Shown here in pieces: positions 41,371-51,751 of a stretch of 54,990 nucleotides of DNA (within the stretch, counting starts at the first letter, position 1; each line of letters starts with the position of its first letter). The notes below the pieces were generated by a model that saw only the letters and a list, made by a program, of their open reading frames with translations, was not told the origin of the DNA and ran no database searches. The DNA lies in assembly GCA_018333895.1 (NCBI GenBank), contig JAGXSJ010000095.1, forward strand, positions 1 to 54,990, read 5' to 3'. The stretch is from Truepera sp. (GTDB lineage: Bacteria; Deinococcota; Deinococci; Deinococcales; Trueperaceae). A program made the translations under genes and the position numbers.

Positions 41371-42944
41371 ACTTCCCCTACCCCTCGCAACGGATGCCGG
41401 TAATGGCTCAGAACATCGTAGCCACCTCGCAGCCGCTGGCCGCCCAAGCCGGCTTGCAGATGCTGCTCAAGGGCGGTAACGCGGTCGATGCGGCCATCGC
41501 TGCCGCCATCACCCTGACGGTGGTCGAACCGACCAGCAACGGTATCGGCAGCGACGCCTTTTGTATCCTCTGGGACGGCCAGACCATCCACGGCCTAAAC
41601 GCTTCGGGGCGCTCACCCCAAGCGCTCGCTCCCGAACGCTTTGCAGGGCTCAGCGAAGTCCCGCTGCGCGGCTGGGATGCGGTCACGGTCCCCGGCGCGG
41701 TCTCAGCCTGGGTGGCGCTGTCGCGGCGCTTCGGGCAGCTCCCGTTCGAGGCGCTCTTTGAGCCGGCCATTGGCTACGCCCGTGACGGCTTCATGGTCTC
41801 GCCTATTACCGCCAAAGCGTGGGCGCTGGCGCCTAAGGCCTTTGCTGGCAACCCGGAGTTCTGGGAGGCGTTCCTCCCTCAGGGTCGCGCTCCCTACCCC
41901 GGCGAGCGGTTTAAGCACCCGGCGCAGGCCCGGACGCTTACGCTAATCGCCGCCAGCCAGGGCGAAGCCTTCTATCGCGGCGAGCTAGCCGAGGCGATGG
42001 CGGCTCACGCCAAGGCGAGCGGCGCACTGTTAAGCTTTGAGGACCTCGCTAGCCATAAACCTGAGTGGTGCGACCCCCTCGCTCAGGAGTATCGCGGCGT
42101 GATGTTGCACGAACTGCCGCCCAACGGCCAGGGCTTAGCGGCGCTGCAAGCGCTCGGTATCCTGGCGCACCACCCACTGGCCGAGTTGCCGGTCGATTCG
42201 GCGGACAGTCTGCACTTGCAGATCGAGGCGATGAAGCTAGCCTTGGCCGACGCTTACCGCTATATCGCCGACCCAGCCAGCATGGAGATTGCCGCCCAAG
42301 CGCTGCTTAAGCCCGCCTACCTGGCGGCTCGAGCCCAGCAGATCGACCTGAGGCGCGCCCAGGTGTTCAACCACGGTACCCCTCAGCGCGGCGGCACGGT
42401 CTACCTGACCACTGCTGACGAACAAGGGATGATGGTCTCTTACATCCAATCCAACTACTACGGCTTCGGCTCGGGGATCGTGGTACCCGGCACCGGCATC
42501 AGCCTGCAAAACCGCGGCGCAGGCTTTGTGCTGACCCCCGGCCACCCTAATCGAGTGGCAGGAGGCAAGCGCCCCTTCCACACCATCATCCCCGCCTTTG
42601 TCAGCGAGCAGGGCAGGCCCTGGCTGAGCTTCGGAGTGATGGGCGGGCCGATGCAGCCGCAAGGCCATGTTCAGATGTTAGTACGCCTGCGCGACTACGG
42701 CCAGAACCCACAGGCCGCCTCCGACGCACCGCGTTGGCGGGTGCTCGATGGGCTTGAGGTGGCAGTCGAGCCCGGCTTTAGCGACACTGTGCTTGGTGAA
42801 CTGGCCGCACGCGGCCACCGCCTCACCAAGACCGCCCCTGAGGAGAGCTTCTCATTCGGTGGGGCGCAGCTGATCCTGCGCACGGATGACGGCTACGTGG
42901 GCGCCTCCGACCATCGCAAGGACGGTCAGGCGGTAGGCTATTAA
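41367..42944 (+). CDS. Gamma-glutamyltransferase family protein (cytoplasmic, YwrD-like)
   Basis: A 525-residue Ntn-hydrolase that should cleave itself before a catalytic threonine, here in RGGTVYLTTADEQG. GGNAVDAAIAAAITL and GIGSDAFCILWDG near the N-terminus, and RPFHTIIPAF and GVMGGPMQPQGH later, are typical. There is no signal peptide, unlike periplasmic Ggt. ATG at 41367 overlaps the transporter stop as ATGA. B. subtilis has a comparable grouping of split chromate transporter ywrBA with ywrD, so the association is probably conserved. Confidence 0.88.
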   Translation: MNFPYPSQRMPVMAQNIVATSQPLAAQAGLQMLLKGGNAVDAAIAAAITLTVVEPTSNGIGSDAFCILWDGQTIHGLNASGRSPQALAPERFAGLSEVPLRGWDAVTVPGAVSAWVALSRRFGQLPFEALFEPAIGYARDGFMVSPITAKAWALAPKAFAGNPEFWEAFLPQGRAPYPGERFKHPAQARTLTLIAASQGEAFYRGELAEAMAAHAKASGALLSFEDLASHKPEWCDPLAQEYRGVMLHELPPNGQGLAALQALGILAHHPLAELPVDSADSLHLQIEAMKLALADAYRYIADPASMEIAAQALLKPAYLAARAQQIDLRRAQVFNHGTPQRGGTVYLTTADEQGMMVSYIQSNYYGFGSGIVVPGTGISLQNRGAGFVLTPGHPNRVAGGKRPFHTIIPAFVSEQGRPWLSFGVMGGPMQPQGHVQMLVRLRDYGQNPQAASDAPRWRVLDGLEVAVEPGFSDTVLGELAARGHRLTKTAPEESFSFGGAQLILRTDDGYVGASDHRKDGQAVGY

Positions 42945-42945
42945 C

Positions 42946-42974
42946 TTGACGGTTAGCCACTAGTCCGGTACAGT
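42946..42974 (+). promoter_or_regulatory. tRNA-Pro promoter (TTGACG, 17-base spacer, TACAGT)
   Basis: TTGACG at 42946-42951 and TACAGT at 42969-42974 are exactly 17 bases apart and end 10 bases before the mature tRNA 5' end. This is the best sigma-70-type promoter in the window. Confidence 0.85.
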
Positions 42975-42984
42975 ACCTATGCGT

Positions 42985-43061
<77 letters not shown>

Positions 43062-43063
43062 CC

Positions 43064-43088
43064 AAGACCTCGCCAGAGGTCTTTTTTT
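43064..43088 (+). terminator. Rho-independent terminator after tRNA-Pro
   Basis: A perfect 8-bp stem AAGACCTC/GAGGTCTT with loop GCCA, followed by seven T residues (43082-43088), three bases after the CCA end. Confidence 0.95.
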
Positions 43089-43213
43089 ACCTTGCCCGCA
43101 ACTATCAGCACGGAGGCCAACGGCCAAGCTCAATGGCGCGCCTCAGCACCATAGCCGGAGCCACGCTGAGGCCTAGGGCTTGTCCGTTGCAGCGAGGGTT
43201 AGGCCATCTGCAG

Positions 43214-43606
43214 CTACCACTGCTCGACCTGCAAATCTTCAACTACTCGAAAGTGTCTGTCCCCGGTCACCAAGGTAAGTTGATATTGCATAGCAAGGGC
43301 TGCAATCCAGATATCGTTCTCCGGAATGGGCGTTCCCTGCATTTTGAGTCGGTTTTTGATCGTGCCGTATAGCTTAGCCGTTAATGCATCGCAGACTAGA
43401 ACGGCACTGCCTGCGGAAAGTTCGTCAATGCGGGCAATATTATCCTTAGCTCGAGCGGACTTACCAGCGCCAAAGTACAGCTCGCCTAATGCGCTGCTGG
43501 GAACAAAAACCTCCTCGGCGTCGGCCAGCTTTTGCGTCACCGCCTCTTCATTGGCAAAGACGGCAATGATCATGTTGGTGTCAAGCAAAAACCTACCACT
43601 CATCAA
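43214..43606 (-). CDS. vapC: VapC-type PIN-domain toxin
   Basis: A 130-residue PIN ribonuclease. The acidic metal site is formed by LLDTNMII at the N-terminus, [11 protein letters not shown], and [11 protein letters not shown] with TGDRHF near the C-terminus. VapC enzymes cleave tRNA or rRNA unless bound by their antitoxin. Its ATG overlaps the preceding antitoxin gene by 14 bases. Confidence 0.92.
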   Translation of the reverse strand: MMSGRFLLDTNMIIAVFANEEAVTQKLADAEEVFVPSSALGELYFGAGKSARAKDNIARIDELSAGSAVLVCDALTAKLYGTIKNRLKMQGTPIPENDIWIAALAMQYQLTLVTGDRHFRVVEDLQVEQW

Positions 43607-43823
43607 CGGCGACGCGTTCGCAGGCCTCTTCTATCGCCTGCTGCATAATGGTTAGGTCGGCAGCGTCAATGCTGCCCACGTAGCGTAAAAGCGCTTTGCC
43701 AGGCACTCCCCGCACCTGAGAAGCCGCCAATGAACGCGCAAACTCTAGAACCCGATATCGCTTTTCGAGAGGAAGCTGACTTAGCTGTTCACGAAGTTTA
43801 GTCTCAATCGTTTGTGCCGCCAC
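43593..43823 (-). CDS. vapB: VapB-like antitoxin (DUF2281-type)
   Basis: A 76-residue protein beginning MAAQTIETKLREQLSQLPLE with EFARSLAA, the DUF2281-type pattern common for antitoxins of PIN toxins, and an acidic C-terminus ending [17 protein letters not shown] at 43823 has GGTGGTGA upstream. TATAATTATAAC at about 43841-43851 (minus) may be its -10 region, from which the pair would autoregulate. Confidence 0.85.
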   Translation of the reverse strand: MAAQTIETKLREQLSQLPLEKRYRVLEFARSLAASQVRGVPGKALLRYVGSIDAADLTIMQQAIEEACERVAVDEW

Positions 43824-44009
43824 GAGCGATCACCACCCAGTTATAATTATAGCAGACACCAAAGCGGTTGAGCCGAGCGCGGCTTCGACCTACCAGCAAG
43901 TCTCCCGATGGCCCAAGCGCACCCAGCACCTCCCCTAGTTCATTCGATTCGGCAACCCCAGGCTCTCTCAGGCGATCAGCGGGGGTGGGCACGTGCGGCA
44001 GGCAACGGG

Positions 44010-44612
44010 TTAGAAGTTCTCGATCAGCACCACGAACACCCGCCCAGGGCCATGCACGCCGGTAACTAGCGCCCCCTCAATGTCGGCACTGCGGCTCGGC
44101 CCGGTCGCCAGCATCCAGGCGCTCGGCAGCGCGCCGGTCTCCAGCACCTGGTGCAGGCCAGCAACCAGGCGGCTGGCTGGCAGCAGGATCACGTGGGTCA
44201 TCGGCAGCAGCGTCGCTAATCGTCCGAAGTTGCTGCTTAGGACCACCGTGCCGGTCTCGGCCAGGCCGAACGCTGCACCGCTTACCCCGACCTCGGCCTC
44301 GGCTGCGGTAGCGGCCTCAGGGAGCGCCAGCCCTTCGAGCACCTGGTCGAGAAACTCTTCGCGGGTCCGCGCATAGCAGCTCGTACCCGCTTCACTCATT
44401 AACCGCTCCACCACTGTTTTGGCTGCGGCCCAGTCGGGCACGATATAGACCTTGCCCCCGACCCGCTCGTGTTCAGTGACAAAGCGTGTCATTAGCACCG
44501 AGCGGTCCTCTTCGGGCGGGCACGGCAGCGGCGGAGGCGGCGCCTCGGCCACCTGACCGGGCTGTCGCCCCAGCGCCGAGCTGATGCGTGTTAAAAACTC
44601 ACTTCTCGTCAC
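44010..44612 (-). CDS. lutC: LutC, lactate utilisation protein (LUD domain)
   Basis: A 200-residue LUD-domain protein of the LutC/YkgG type. The C-terminal VSGAAFGLAETGTVVLSSNFGR and LPMTHVILLP are characteristic, with VTGVHGPGRVFVVLIEN at the end. With LutA and LutB it forms a cytoplasmic iron-sulfur L-lactate dehydrogenase. It overlaps lutB by 14 bases and is the last gene of the operon. Confidence 0.93.
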   Translation of the reverse strand: MTRSEFLTRISSALGRQPGQVAEAPPPPLPCPPEEDRSVLMTRFVTEHERVGGKVYIVPDWAAAKTVVERLMSEAGTSCYARTREEFLDQVLEGLALPEAATAAEAEVGVSGAAFGLAETGTVVLSSNFGRLATLLPMTHVILLPASRLVAGLHQVLETGALPSAWMLATGPSRSADIEGALVTGVHGPGRVFVVLIENF

Positions 44613-46017
44613 GTAAGCCTCCCCGCCATAACTGGGTGAACGAGCGCTTGGCCGGCGCCGGAAAGTCCCGCTCTTTCAGCCACGCCCGCAGCACGGGGAG
44701 CCAGGCCCCCGACAGATAGCCCTGGCGGTTGAGCAGTTGGCTAAGGCCGCGCCCCAGTGCTGTAGAACCACTCCACAGGGCAGGGTGCTGTGCCAGAAAG
44801 CTGAAGGCCCCGATCGCTAAGCGCTCACTGGTAGCCGCAAGCCCTTGCTCGACGCTGCGCCGGCGGTGCTCAATAAGCAGCTCTGGGAGTGGGATCTTGA
44901 CCGGACAGACCTCGCCGCAAGCGCCGCACAGGCTGCTGGCCTGCGGGAGCAGCTTAGTACTTTTCAGCCCCAAGAGCCCTGGATCCAAGACTGCGCCGAT
45001 CGGCCCCGGATAGACCCAGCCGTAGGCGTGGCCGCCGATCTGCTGATAGACCGGGCAGCTATTCAGGCAGGCGCCGCAGCGGATGCAGCGCAAGGCGTCG
45101 CGCAGTTTGGGATCGGCCAGCACGGCACTACGCCCGTTATCGACTATCACCAGATGCAGCGCCTCGGGGCCGTCGGTGTCAGCCGGCTGCCTGGGGCCGT
45201 TAATTACCGACACGTAGCTGGTAATCTTCTGGCCGGTGGCACTCCGGGTCAAGACCGCCAGGAAGGCTGGGAGGTCGCTCAGGCGCGGGATCACCCTCTC
45301 CAAACCCATCAGCGCCACGTGAAAGCGCGGCGCGCTGGTGGTAAGGCGGATGTTCCCTTCATTTTCCACTAGCACCAGGCTGCCGGTATCGGCCACCGCG
45401 AAGTTGACCCCGCTGATCCCCAGCTCAGCCGTTAAGAAGGCCTCGCGCAAGATAGCCCTGGCTCGAGCCGCCAACACCTCGGGCGTAGCATCACCAGGCG
45501 TGCCCAACTTGTCGTGAAAGAGCCTGGCGATCTGCTCTTTGGTCTTATGGACCACCGGCGCGATGATATGGCTAGGCACCTCGTTTGCCAGCTGCAAGAT
45601 GTACTCGCCCAGATCGGTCTCGATTACCTCCAGGCCGATGCCTTGCAGCGCCTCGTTGAGGCCGATCTCCTCGCTTAACATCGACTTGGCCTTGACCACG
45701 CGCCGCACGCCGTAGGACTGACAGAGTTCGGTCACGATGCTGAGCGCCTCCCGATGATCAGCCGCGAAGTGAACCTTGCCCCCACGCCCCTCAAAGACAT
45801 CAATAAGCTGCGCTAAATAGCGGTCAAGGTAGTCCAGAGTGTGAGCCTTAACGGCAGCGCACCACTCGCGCAAGTCCTCGAAGTCCGGCTTGCTTGCTAC
45901 CGCCTCGCGGCGCCGCTCTGCCAACAGCGCCGTTGCACGTTGCACCGCCCCGCGTAGCTCGGCATTCCGCAGCGCCTGTTCGGTATGAGCTAAAAAGCGT
46001 TCAGTGGTAGGTTTCAT
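44599..46017 (-). CDS. lutB: LutB, iron-sulfur subunit of lactate oxidation complex
   Basis: A protein of about 472 residues. It has an N-terminal LUD domain (MLSEEIGLNEALQGIGLEVIE, then ISGVNFAVADTGSLVLVENEG) and two C-terminal [4Fe-4S] motifs (CIRCGACLNSCPVY and CGACGEVCPVKIPL). It passes electrons from lactate oxidation towards the quinone pool. The ATG at 46017 overlaps the lutA stop as ATGA. Confidence 0.95.
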   Translation of the reverse strand: MKPTTERFLAHTEQALRNAELRGAVQRATALLAERRREAVASKPDFEDLREWCAAVKAHTLDYLDRYLAQLIDVFEGRGGKVHFAADHREALSIVTELCQSYGVRRVVKAKSMLSEEIGLNEALQGIGLEVIETDLGEYILQLANEVPSHIIAPVVHKTKEQIARLFHDKLGTPGDATPEVLAARARAILREAFLTAELGISGVNFAVADTGSLVLVENEGNIRLTTSAPRFHVALMGLERVIPRLSDLPAFLAVLTRSATGQKITSYVSVINGPRQPADTDGPEALHLVIVDNGRSAVLADPKLRDALRCIRCGACLNSCPVYQQIGGHAYGWVYPGPIGAVLDPGLLGLKSTKLLPQASSLCGACGEVCPVKIPLPELLIEHRRRSVEQGLAATSERLAIGAFSFLAQHPALWSGSTALGRGLSQLLNRQGYLSGAWLPVLRAWLKERDFPAPAKRSFTQLWRGGLRDEK

Positions 46018-46736
46018 GCCACCCCCTGCCATAGCACCTCAGCCACATGCTGCACCCGGACGCTACCCCCCTGGCGGCGCAGCGCCCCTTGCAGCTGCAT
46101 CAAGCAACCCGCATCGGTCGAGGTCAGGACCGTCGCCCCGGTAGCAGCGATTCCGGCTAGTTTGGCCCTAGCCATGGCGGCGCTGACATCCGGCATTTTG
46201 ACGCTGAACAACCCGCCAAAGCCGCAGCAGACGTCGTGACCGACTGCCTCAATAAGCTCGGCTCCGGCGGCGCACAGCAGCTTGCGCGGCGCCTCGCTAA
46301 TACCCACCCCACGCAGCGCGTGGCAGTTGTCGTGAAACGTTACCCGTAGCCCGTTGAGATCGGCGCCGACGTCACTGACTCCCAGCACCTGGGTAATGAA
46401 GGTACACAGCTCGTAGCTGCGGGCGGCCAGCCGCCCGGCCTCGCTGCGCTGCCCCGGCTCTTCGAACAGCTCGGGGTAGTGGCAGGCCAGCATCGCGGTA
46501 CAGGAGCCGGACGGGAGCACAACATAGTCGGCCTGGGCAAATACTGCCAAATGATGCGCCGCGATCTCGCGGGCCTGCTGGTGATAGCCCGCGTTATAAG
46601 CCGGCTGGCCGCAGCAGGTCTGGCCGTCAGGAACCGTCACCTCAACTCCTAAACGGCGCAACAGCTTAACCGCCGCCACCGCCACCTCGGGGAAGAGTTG
46701 ATCGGCTAGGCAAGTCACAAACAGCGCCACACGCAC
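46014..46736 (-). CDS. lutA: LutA, cysteine-rich subunit of lactate oxidation complex
   Basis: A 240-residue protein with two CCG domains, each ending in a cysteine pair: DGQTCCGQPAYNAG and HDVCCGFGGLFSVK, with upstream cysteines in FVTCLADQLFP and FHDNCHALRG. This is the standard LutA/GlpC-like layout. The start is GTG at 46736 with GAGGTGG upstream. No lactate permease or LutR-type regulator is adjacent. Confidence 0.94.
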   Translation of the reverse strand: MRVALFVTCLADQLFPEVAVAAVKLLRRLGVEVTVPDGQTCCGQPAYNAGYHQQAREIAAHHLAVFAQADYVVLPSGSCTAMLACHYPELFEEPGQRSEAGRLAARSYELCTFITQVLGVSDVGADLNGLRVTFHDNCHALRGVGISEAPRKLLCAAGAELIEAVGHDVCCGFGGLFSVKMPDVSAAMARAKLAGIAATGATVLTSTDAGCLMQLQGALRRQGGSVRVQHVAEVLWQGVA

Positions 46737-46909
46737 GTTGCCACCTCACTTCGCGCCGCTAAGCGCTACCCGGTATAGCAGCCATAGTACACCAACATCA
46801 GCGGCTAGAAAGCGGCTGTCGGTCATCAGCGCCTGTTGGTAAGCGTAGCGCTTTTTGCAGCGGAGCGAGTACAATCGCCTTTAGCTCAGCTCTGACGACT
46901 TTTGACTTT

Positions 46910-47227
46910 TCAGCTAGATACGTCCTCAGCGAACTGACGCAGTTTAACCACGCCATCCGGAAACTTGACGCGGATCTCCAACTCGCCGCCCAACGCCTCG
47001 ATGTATTTGCTCAGCGTCCCCACTAGGATATCGCGCTGATGCTCAATTTTGGAGATGCTAGCCTGACGCACGGCCATGAGCTTGGCCAGGTCTTGTTGGG
47101 TCAGGTTGCGCCTTTTGCGGAGCGCCCCAAGGAGCTCGTACTCGGCAATAAGCGCTTGTGTATGCCTTGCAATCTCAGCGCGCTCCTCGGGGGTGAACTC
47201 TCGCAAAAGGGTATCAAAGTTTTCCAT
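46910..47227 (-). CDS. XRE-family antitoxin (HigA-like)
   Basis: A 105-residue protein with a helix-turn-helix near residues 35-70 (LRKRRNLTQQDLAKLM and VRQASISKIEHQRD) and a C-terminal beta segment. It follows and overlaps a RelE-like toxin gene by 14 bases, the toxin-first order of HigBA-type modules. It should bind both the toxin and its own promoter. Confidence 0.88.
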   Translation of the reverse strand: MENFDTLLREFTPEERAEIARHTQALIAEYELLGALRKRRNLTQQDLAKLMAVRQASISKIEHQRDILVGTLSKYIEALGGELEIRVKFPDGVVKLRQFAEDVSS

Positions 47228-47573
47228 CGTCTCCCTCCAACTGCTGCAGGTGTTGCATATAGATCCTTTCAGCCAGGGGGATCATCTTCTGGTACCAGCG
47301 TTTATCGCCAGCCTTGTTCCCTCCTAACAGCAGCAAGGCCTCCCGGTTTGGATCGAAAGCGTAGAGGACACGGTAGGGCTGGCCTTTGTAAGGAATGCGC
47401 AGCTCTTTCAAATTACCGACCTTAGAGCCCTTGAGGGTATCCGCATAGGGTCGTCCCAGCCGAGGGCCGTATTCTCGCAACAGTCCGATGTGAGCAGCGA
47501 CGACTTTGCGGAGATCGCGATCGAGGCTAAGCCACCACGCTTCGAACGGCTCGGAGAAGTTGATGCGATGCAC
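47214..47573 (-). CDS. RelE/HigB-like toxin (phage Gp49-like family)
   Basis: A protein of about 119 residues. LKGSKVGNLKELRIPYKGQPYRVLYAF and the later LLLGGNKAGDKRWYQKMIPLA match the HigB/Gp49-like mRNA interferase family. GTG at 47573 has GAGGT seven bases upstream and is preferred to TTG at 47576. It is the first gene of the pair. Confidence 0.88.
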   Translation of the reverse strand: MHRINFSEPFEAWWLSLDRDLRKVVAAHIGLLREYGPRLGRPYADTLKGSKVGNLKELRIPYKGQPYRVLYAFDPNREALLLLGGNKAGDKRWYQKMIPLAERIYMQHLQQLEGDDGKL

Positions 47574-47592
47574 CAAGCGACCTCAGCTAGTT

Positions 47593-47621
47593 ATAATATA
47601 GCTTTTGGGCTATAATTGCAA
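47593..47621 (-). promoter_or_regulatory. Promoter of the higBA-like pair (TTGCAA, 17-base spacer, TATTAT)
   Basis: On the minus strand TTGCAA (plus 47621-47616) and TATTAT (plus 47598-47593) are 17 bases apart, with the GTG about 20 bases downstream. A near-palindromic AT-rich stretch GCTATATTATAACTAGC covers the -10 and is a plausible operator for autoregulation. Confidence 0.65.
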
Positions 47622-47686
47622 GACGAGACCGTACAGGTGATGGACCTGGCATTGGCTGAAAGGTCGCCTGCTGTCCGCGCAGATGA

Positions 47687-47692
47687 TAGCCT
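47687..47692 (+). promoter_or_regulatory. Candidate -10 hexamer TAGCCT, leaderless type
   Basis: TAGCCT fits TANNNT and lies 5 bases before the ATG at 47698, which has no Shine-Dalgarno. The match is weak and no -35 is evident. Confidence 0.35.
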
Positions 47693-47697
47693 AAGCT

Positions 47698-48540
47698 ATG
47701 CGGCGCGCTGCCGTCCTCCTCGTTTGGCTATGCTCACTAGCGCTAGCTGAGTCGCTCCCTGCGCTGCGTCTGGCCGGGAGCACCTACGTCTCGCTGAGCG
47801 ACGTCGCCCGTGTGCTCGGGTTTGAAACCAGTGATGCCGGGCAGAGCCTGACCGTGCGAGCGCCGGGCGGCGTGTTGGTGATCTTTGACCGCTCACCCGA
47901 CATCCTCTGGCAGCCTGCTGCCCGCGGCCAGCTGTTAGCAGGCGACCTGAGCTTAGCTGCGCCGATTCATCGCATCGAGGAGCGGTGGTTTGTCCCGCTC
48001 GAGCTGCTCAGACTGCTGGATATCACGGTGGCCGGGGAGGTCGTCACCTTGCCGAGCGGCGCGGCGTACACCCTGGCCTTGCCACGCGACCCGTGGGCCG
48101 CCGGCGAGAGCGCTCAAAGCGAGGTAGTCGAGTTAGGCCATAACGTCACCGGGCTGGCTCTGTACGCCTCGGGCGCAGCCGGTCAGGACTCGCTCAGCCT
48201 GCTGCTAGTAGATGCGGCGCTGCTGTCGCTGGCTTTCCCCGAGCAGCAGCCGGCGATCGACGCTTTTATCGGCGGGCTTACGCACGGCAGGCCGCTCTAC
48301 TTCATCGTCACCGCAGTGGTGGAAACGCCCTGGGAGACCAGCCTGATCTTTACCCAGGACGGCTCGAGCTTTGCCGCTCGTTACCCCTTTACCGTCAGCG
48401 TGCTCGAAGGTGAGGCCGGCACCGTCAGCCCTGCCCGCCCGGCCTCCGGCGTGGTGCTGCTCCCGGACTGGTTAAACTTGCGACGCCCTATTACGGTGAG
48501 CTGGGGTGAGGTGCGAGGGGTGATCCAGTTTCGGCGCTAG
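47698..48540 (+). CDS. Secreted protein with copper-amine-oxidase-type stalk domain
   Basis: A 280-residue protein with a short signal peptide (RRAAVLLVWLCSLALAES). A stalk-domain-like module follows (AGSTYVSLSDVARVLGFE, then RWFVPLELLRLLDI), the fold often found in cell-surface and cell-wall-binding proteins. The remaining 170 residues, with SLSLLLVDAALLSL and LPDWLNLRRPITV, are not recognised. It probably sits outside the membrane. It is a single gene before the thiolase gene. Confidence 0.72.
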   Translation: MRRAAVLLVWLCSLALAESLPALRLAGSTYVSLSDVARVLGFETSDAGQSLTVRAPGGVLVIFDRSPDILWQPAARGQLLAGDLSLAAPIHRIEERWFVPLELLRLLDITVAGEVVTLPSGAAYTLALPRDPWAAGESAQSEVVELGHNVTGLALYASGAAGQDSLSLLLVDAALLSLAFPEQQPAIDAFIGGLTHGRPLYFIVTAVVETPWETSLIFTQDGSSFAARYPFTVSVLEGEAGTVSPARPASGVVLLPDWLNLRRPITVSWGEVRGVIQFRR

Positions 48541-48575
48541 GCGCGTGATACCCTACGAGGGTGAAGGAGGCACGC

Positions 48576-49737
48576 ATGGTGGTAATCGCCTCGGCGGTCA
48601 GAACGCCGCTCGGTTCGTTTCAGGGGGCGCTCTCCCCGCTTAAAGCCTCACACTTGGGTGCTGCCGCCGTCCGGGAGGCGGTCCGGCGCGCTGGTATCGG
48701 CCCTGACCAGGTCGAGCTGGTGCTGCTGGGCAACGTGCTGCCGGCGGGCATGGGCCAGGCCCCGGCCCGCCAGGCTGCCATCTATGCTGGGCTGGCGCCT
48801 AGCACCCCCAGCGTAACCATCAACAAGATGTGCGGCAGCGGGCTCGAGGCCATCATCCAGGGGGCTCGAGCCGTGGCGCTAGGCGATGCCCAGGTAGTGG
48901 TAGTCGGCGGCATGGAGTCGATGAGCAACGCCCCGTATCTGCTGCCGGGAGCCAGGGCAGGGCTAAGGATGGGTCACGCGCAGCTAATCGATTCGATGAT
49001 TCACGACGGCCTGTGGGACGCCTATTACGACCAGCACATGGGCTCCTGCGCCGAGCTGTGCGCCCGCCACTACGCCTTTAGTCGCGAAGCGCAGGACAAT
49101 TTTGCCGAACGCTCTTATCGCCGTGCGCAGGCGGCCCTAGCCAACGGTTGGTTAGCAGCGGAGGTCGTCCCGGTCGAAGTTCCTGGGCGGCGCGGCGCGG
49201 TTACGGTGAGCACAGATGAGGAGCCCGGCCGCGTCGATTTTGCCAAGCTCCCCACGCTTAAGCCGGTCTTCGAACCGGATGGGAGCATCACCGCCGGCAA
49301 CGCCTCGACTATTAGCGACGGCGCTGCTGCGGTGGTCATCACTAGAGAAGCGCTGGCCTTAGCCAACGGCTGGCCGGTGCTGGCCCGCATCGCGGGCTAT
49401 AGCGTGCATGCCCACGACCCGCAGTGGTTTACCACCGCGCCAGTGTTCGCGATGCGTAAGCTCCTCCAGCGGCGCGGCTGGAGCCCCGCTGACGTCGATC
49501 TGTTTGAAATTAACGAAGCGTTTGCAGTAGTGACCATGGCGGCTATGGCCGAGCTTGAGCTGCCTGCGGAGAAGGTTAACGTTCACGGCGGTGCGGTCTC
49601 CTTGGGCCATCCCATCGGCGCCTCGGGGGCGCGCCTGGTGGTGACCCTCTTGCACGCGCTAAGGCGGCTCGGTAAAGTGCGCGGCATGGTTAGCATCTGC
49701 ATCGGCGGCGGCGAGGCGCTAGCGTTGGGGCTCGAGC

Positions 49738-49748
<11 letters not shown>
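48576..49748 (+). CDS. Acetyl-CoA acetyltransferase (thiolase)
   Basis: A protein of about 390 residues. The acyl-accepting cysteine is in TINKMCGSGLEA, FEINEAFAVV is the second active-site block, HPIGASGAR carries the catalytic histidine, and CIGGGEALALGLE the second cysteine. It condenses or cleaves acetoacetyl-CoA. ATG at 48576 with GGAGG six bases upstream is chosen over a GTG at 48561. It overlaps the amylase-family gene by 11 bases. Confidence 0.93.
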
Positions 49749-51627
<1,879 letters not shown>

Positions 51628-51674
51628 TAGAGTGTAGCGTGGGAGGGACTGCCCATGAAGCCTTTAGCTAACGG

Positions 51675-51747
51675 CTAATACTCGAATACTTGACTACTCG
51701 AATACTTGACTACTCGAATACTTGACTACTTGACTACTGACTGGAGG
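51675..51747 (+). repeat. Intergenic leader element, locus 3 (eight 8-bp units)
   Basis: A GGAGGG at 51642-51647 and ATG at 51655 open a 7-codon frame, MKPLANG-stop, whose TAA falls in the first, degenerate unit. Eight 8-bp units follow at 51675-51738, alternating CGAATACT and TGACTACT. GACTGGAGGAG then gives the Shine-Dalgarno of the patatin gene. The AATAGGG...CGCCCCTAC part of the family is missing here. Confidence 0.85.
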
Positions 51748-51751
51748 AGTT

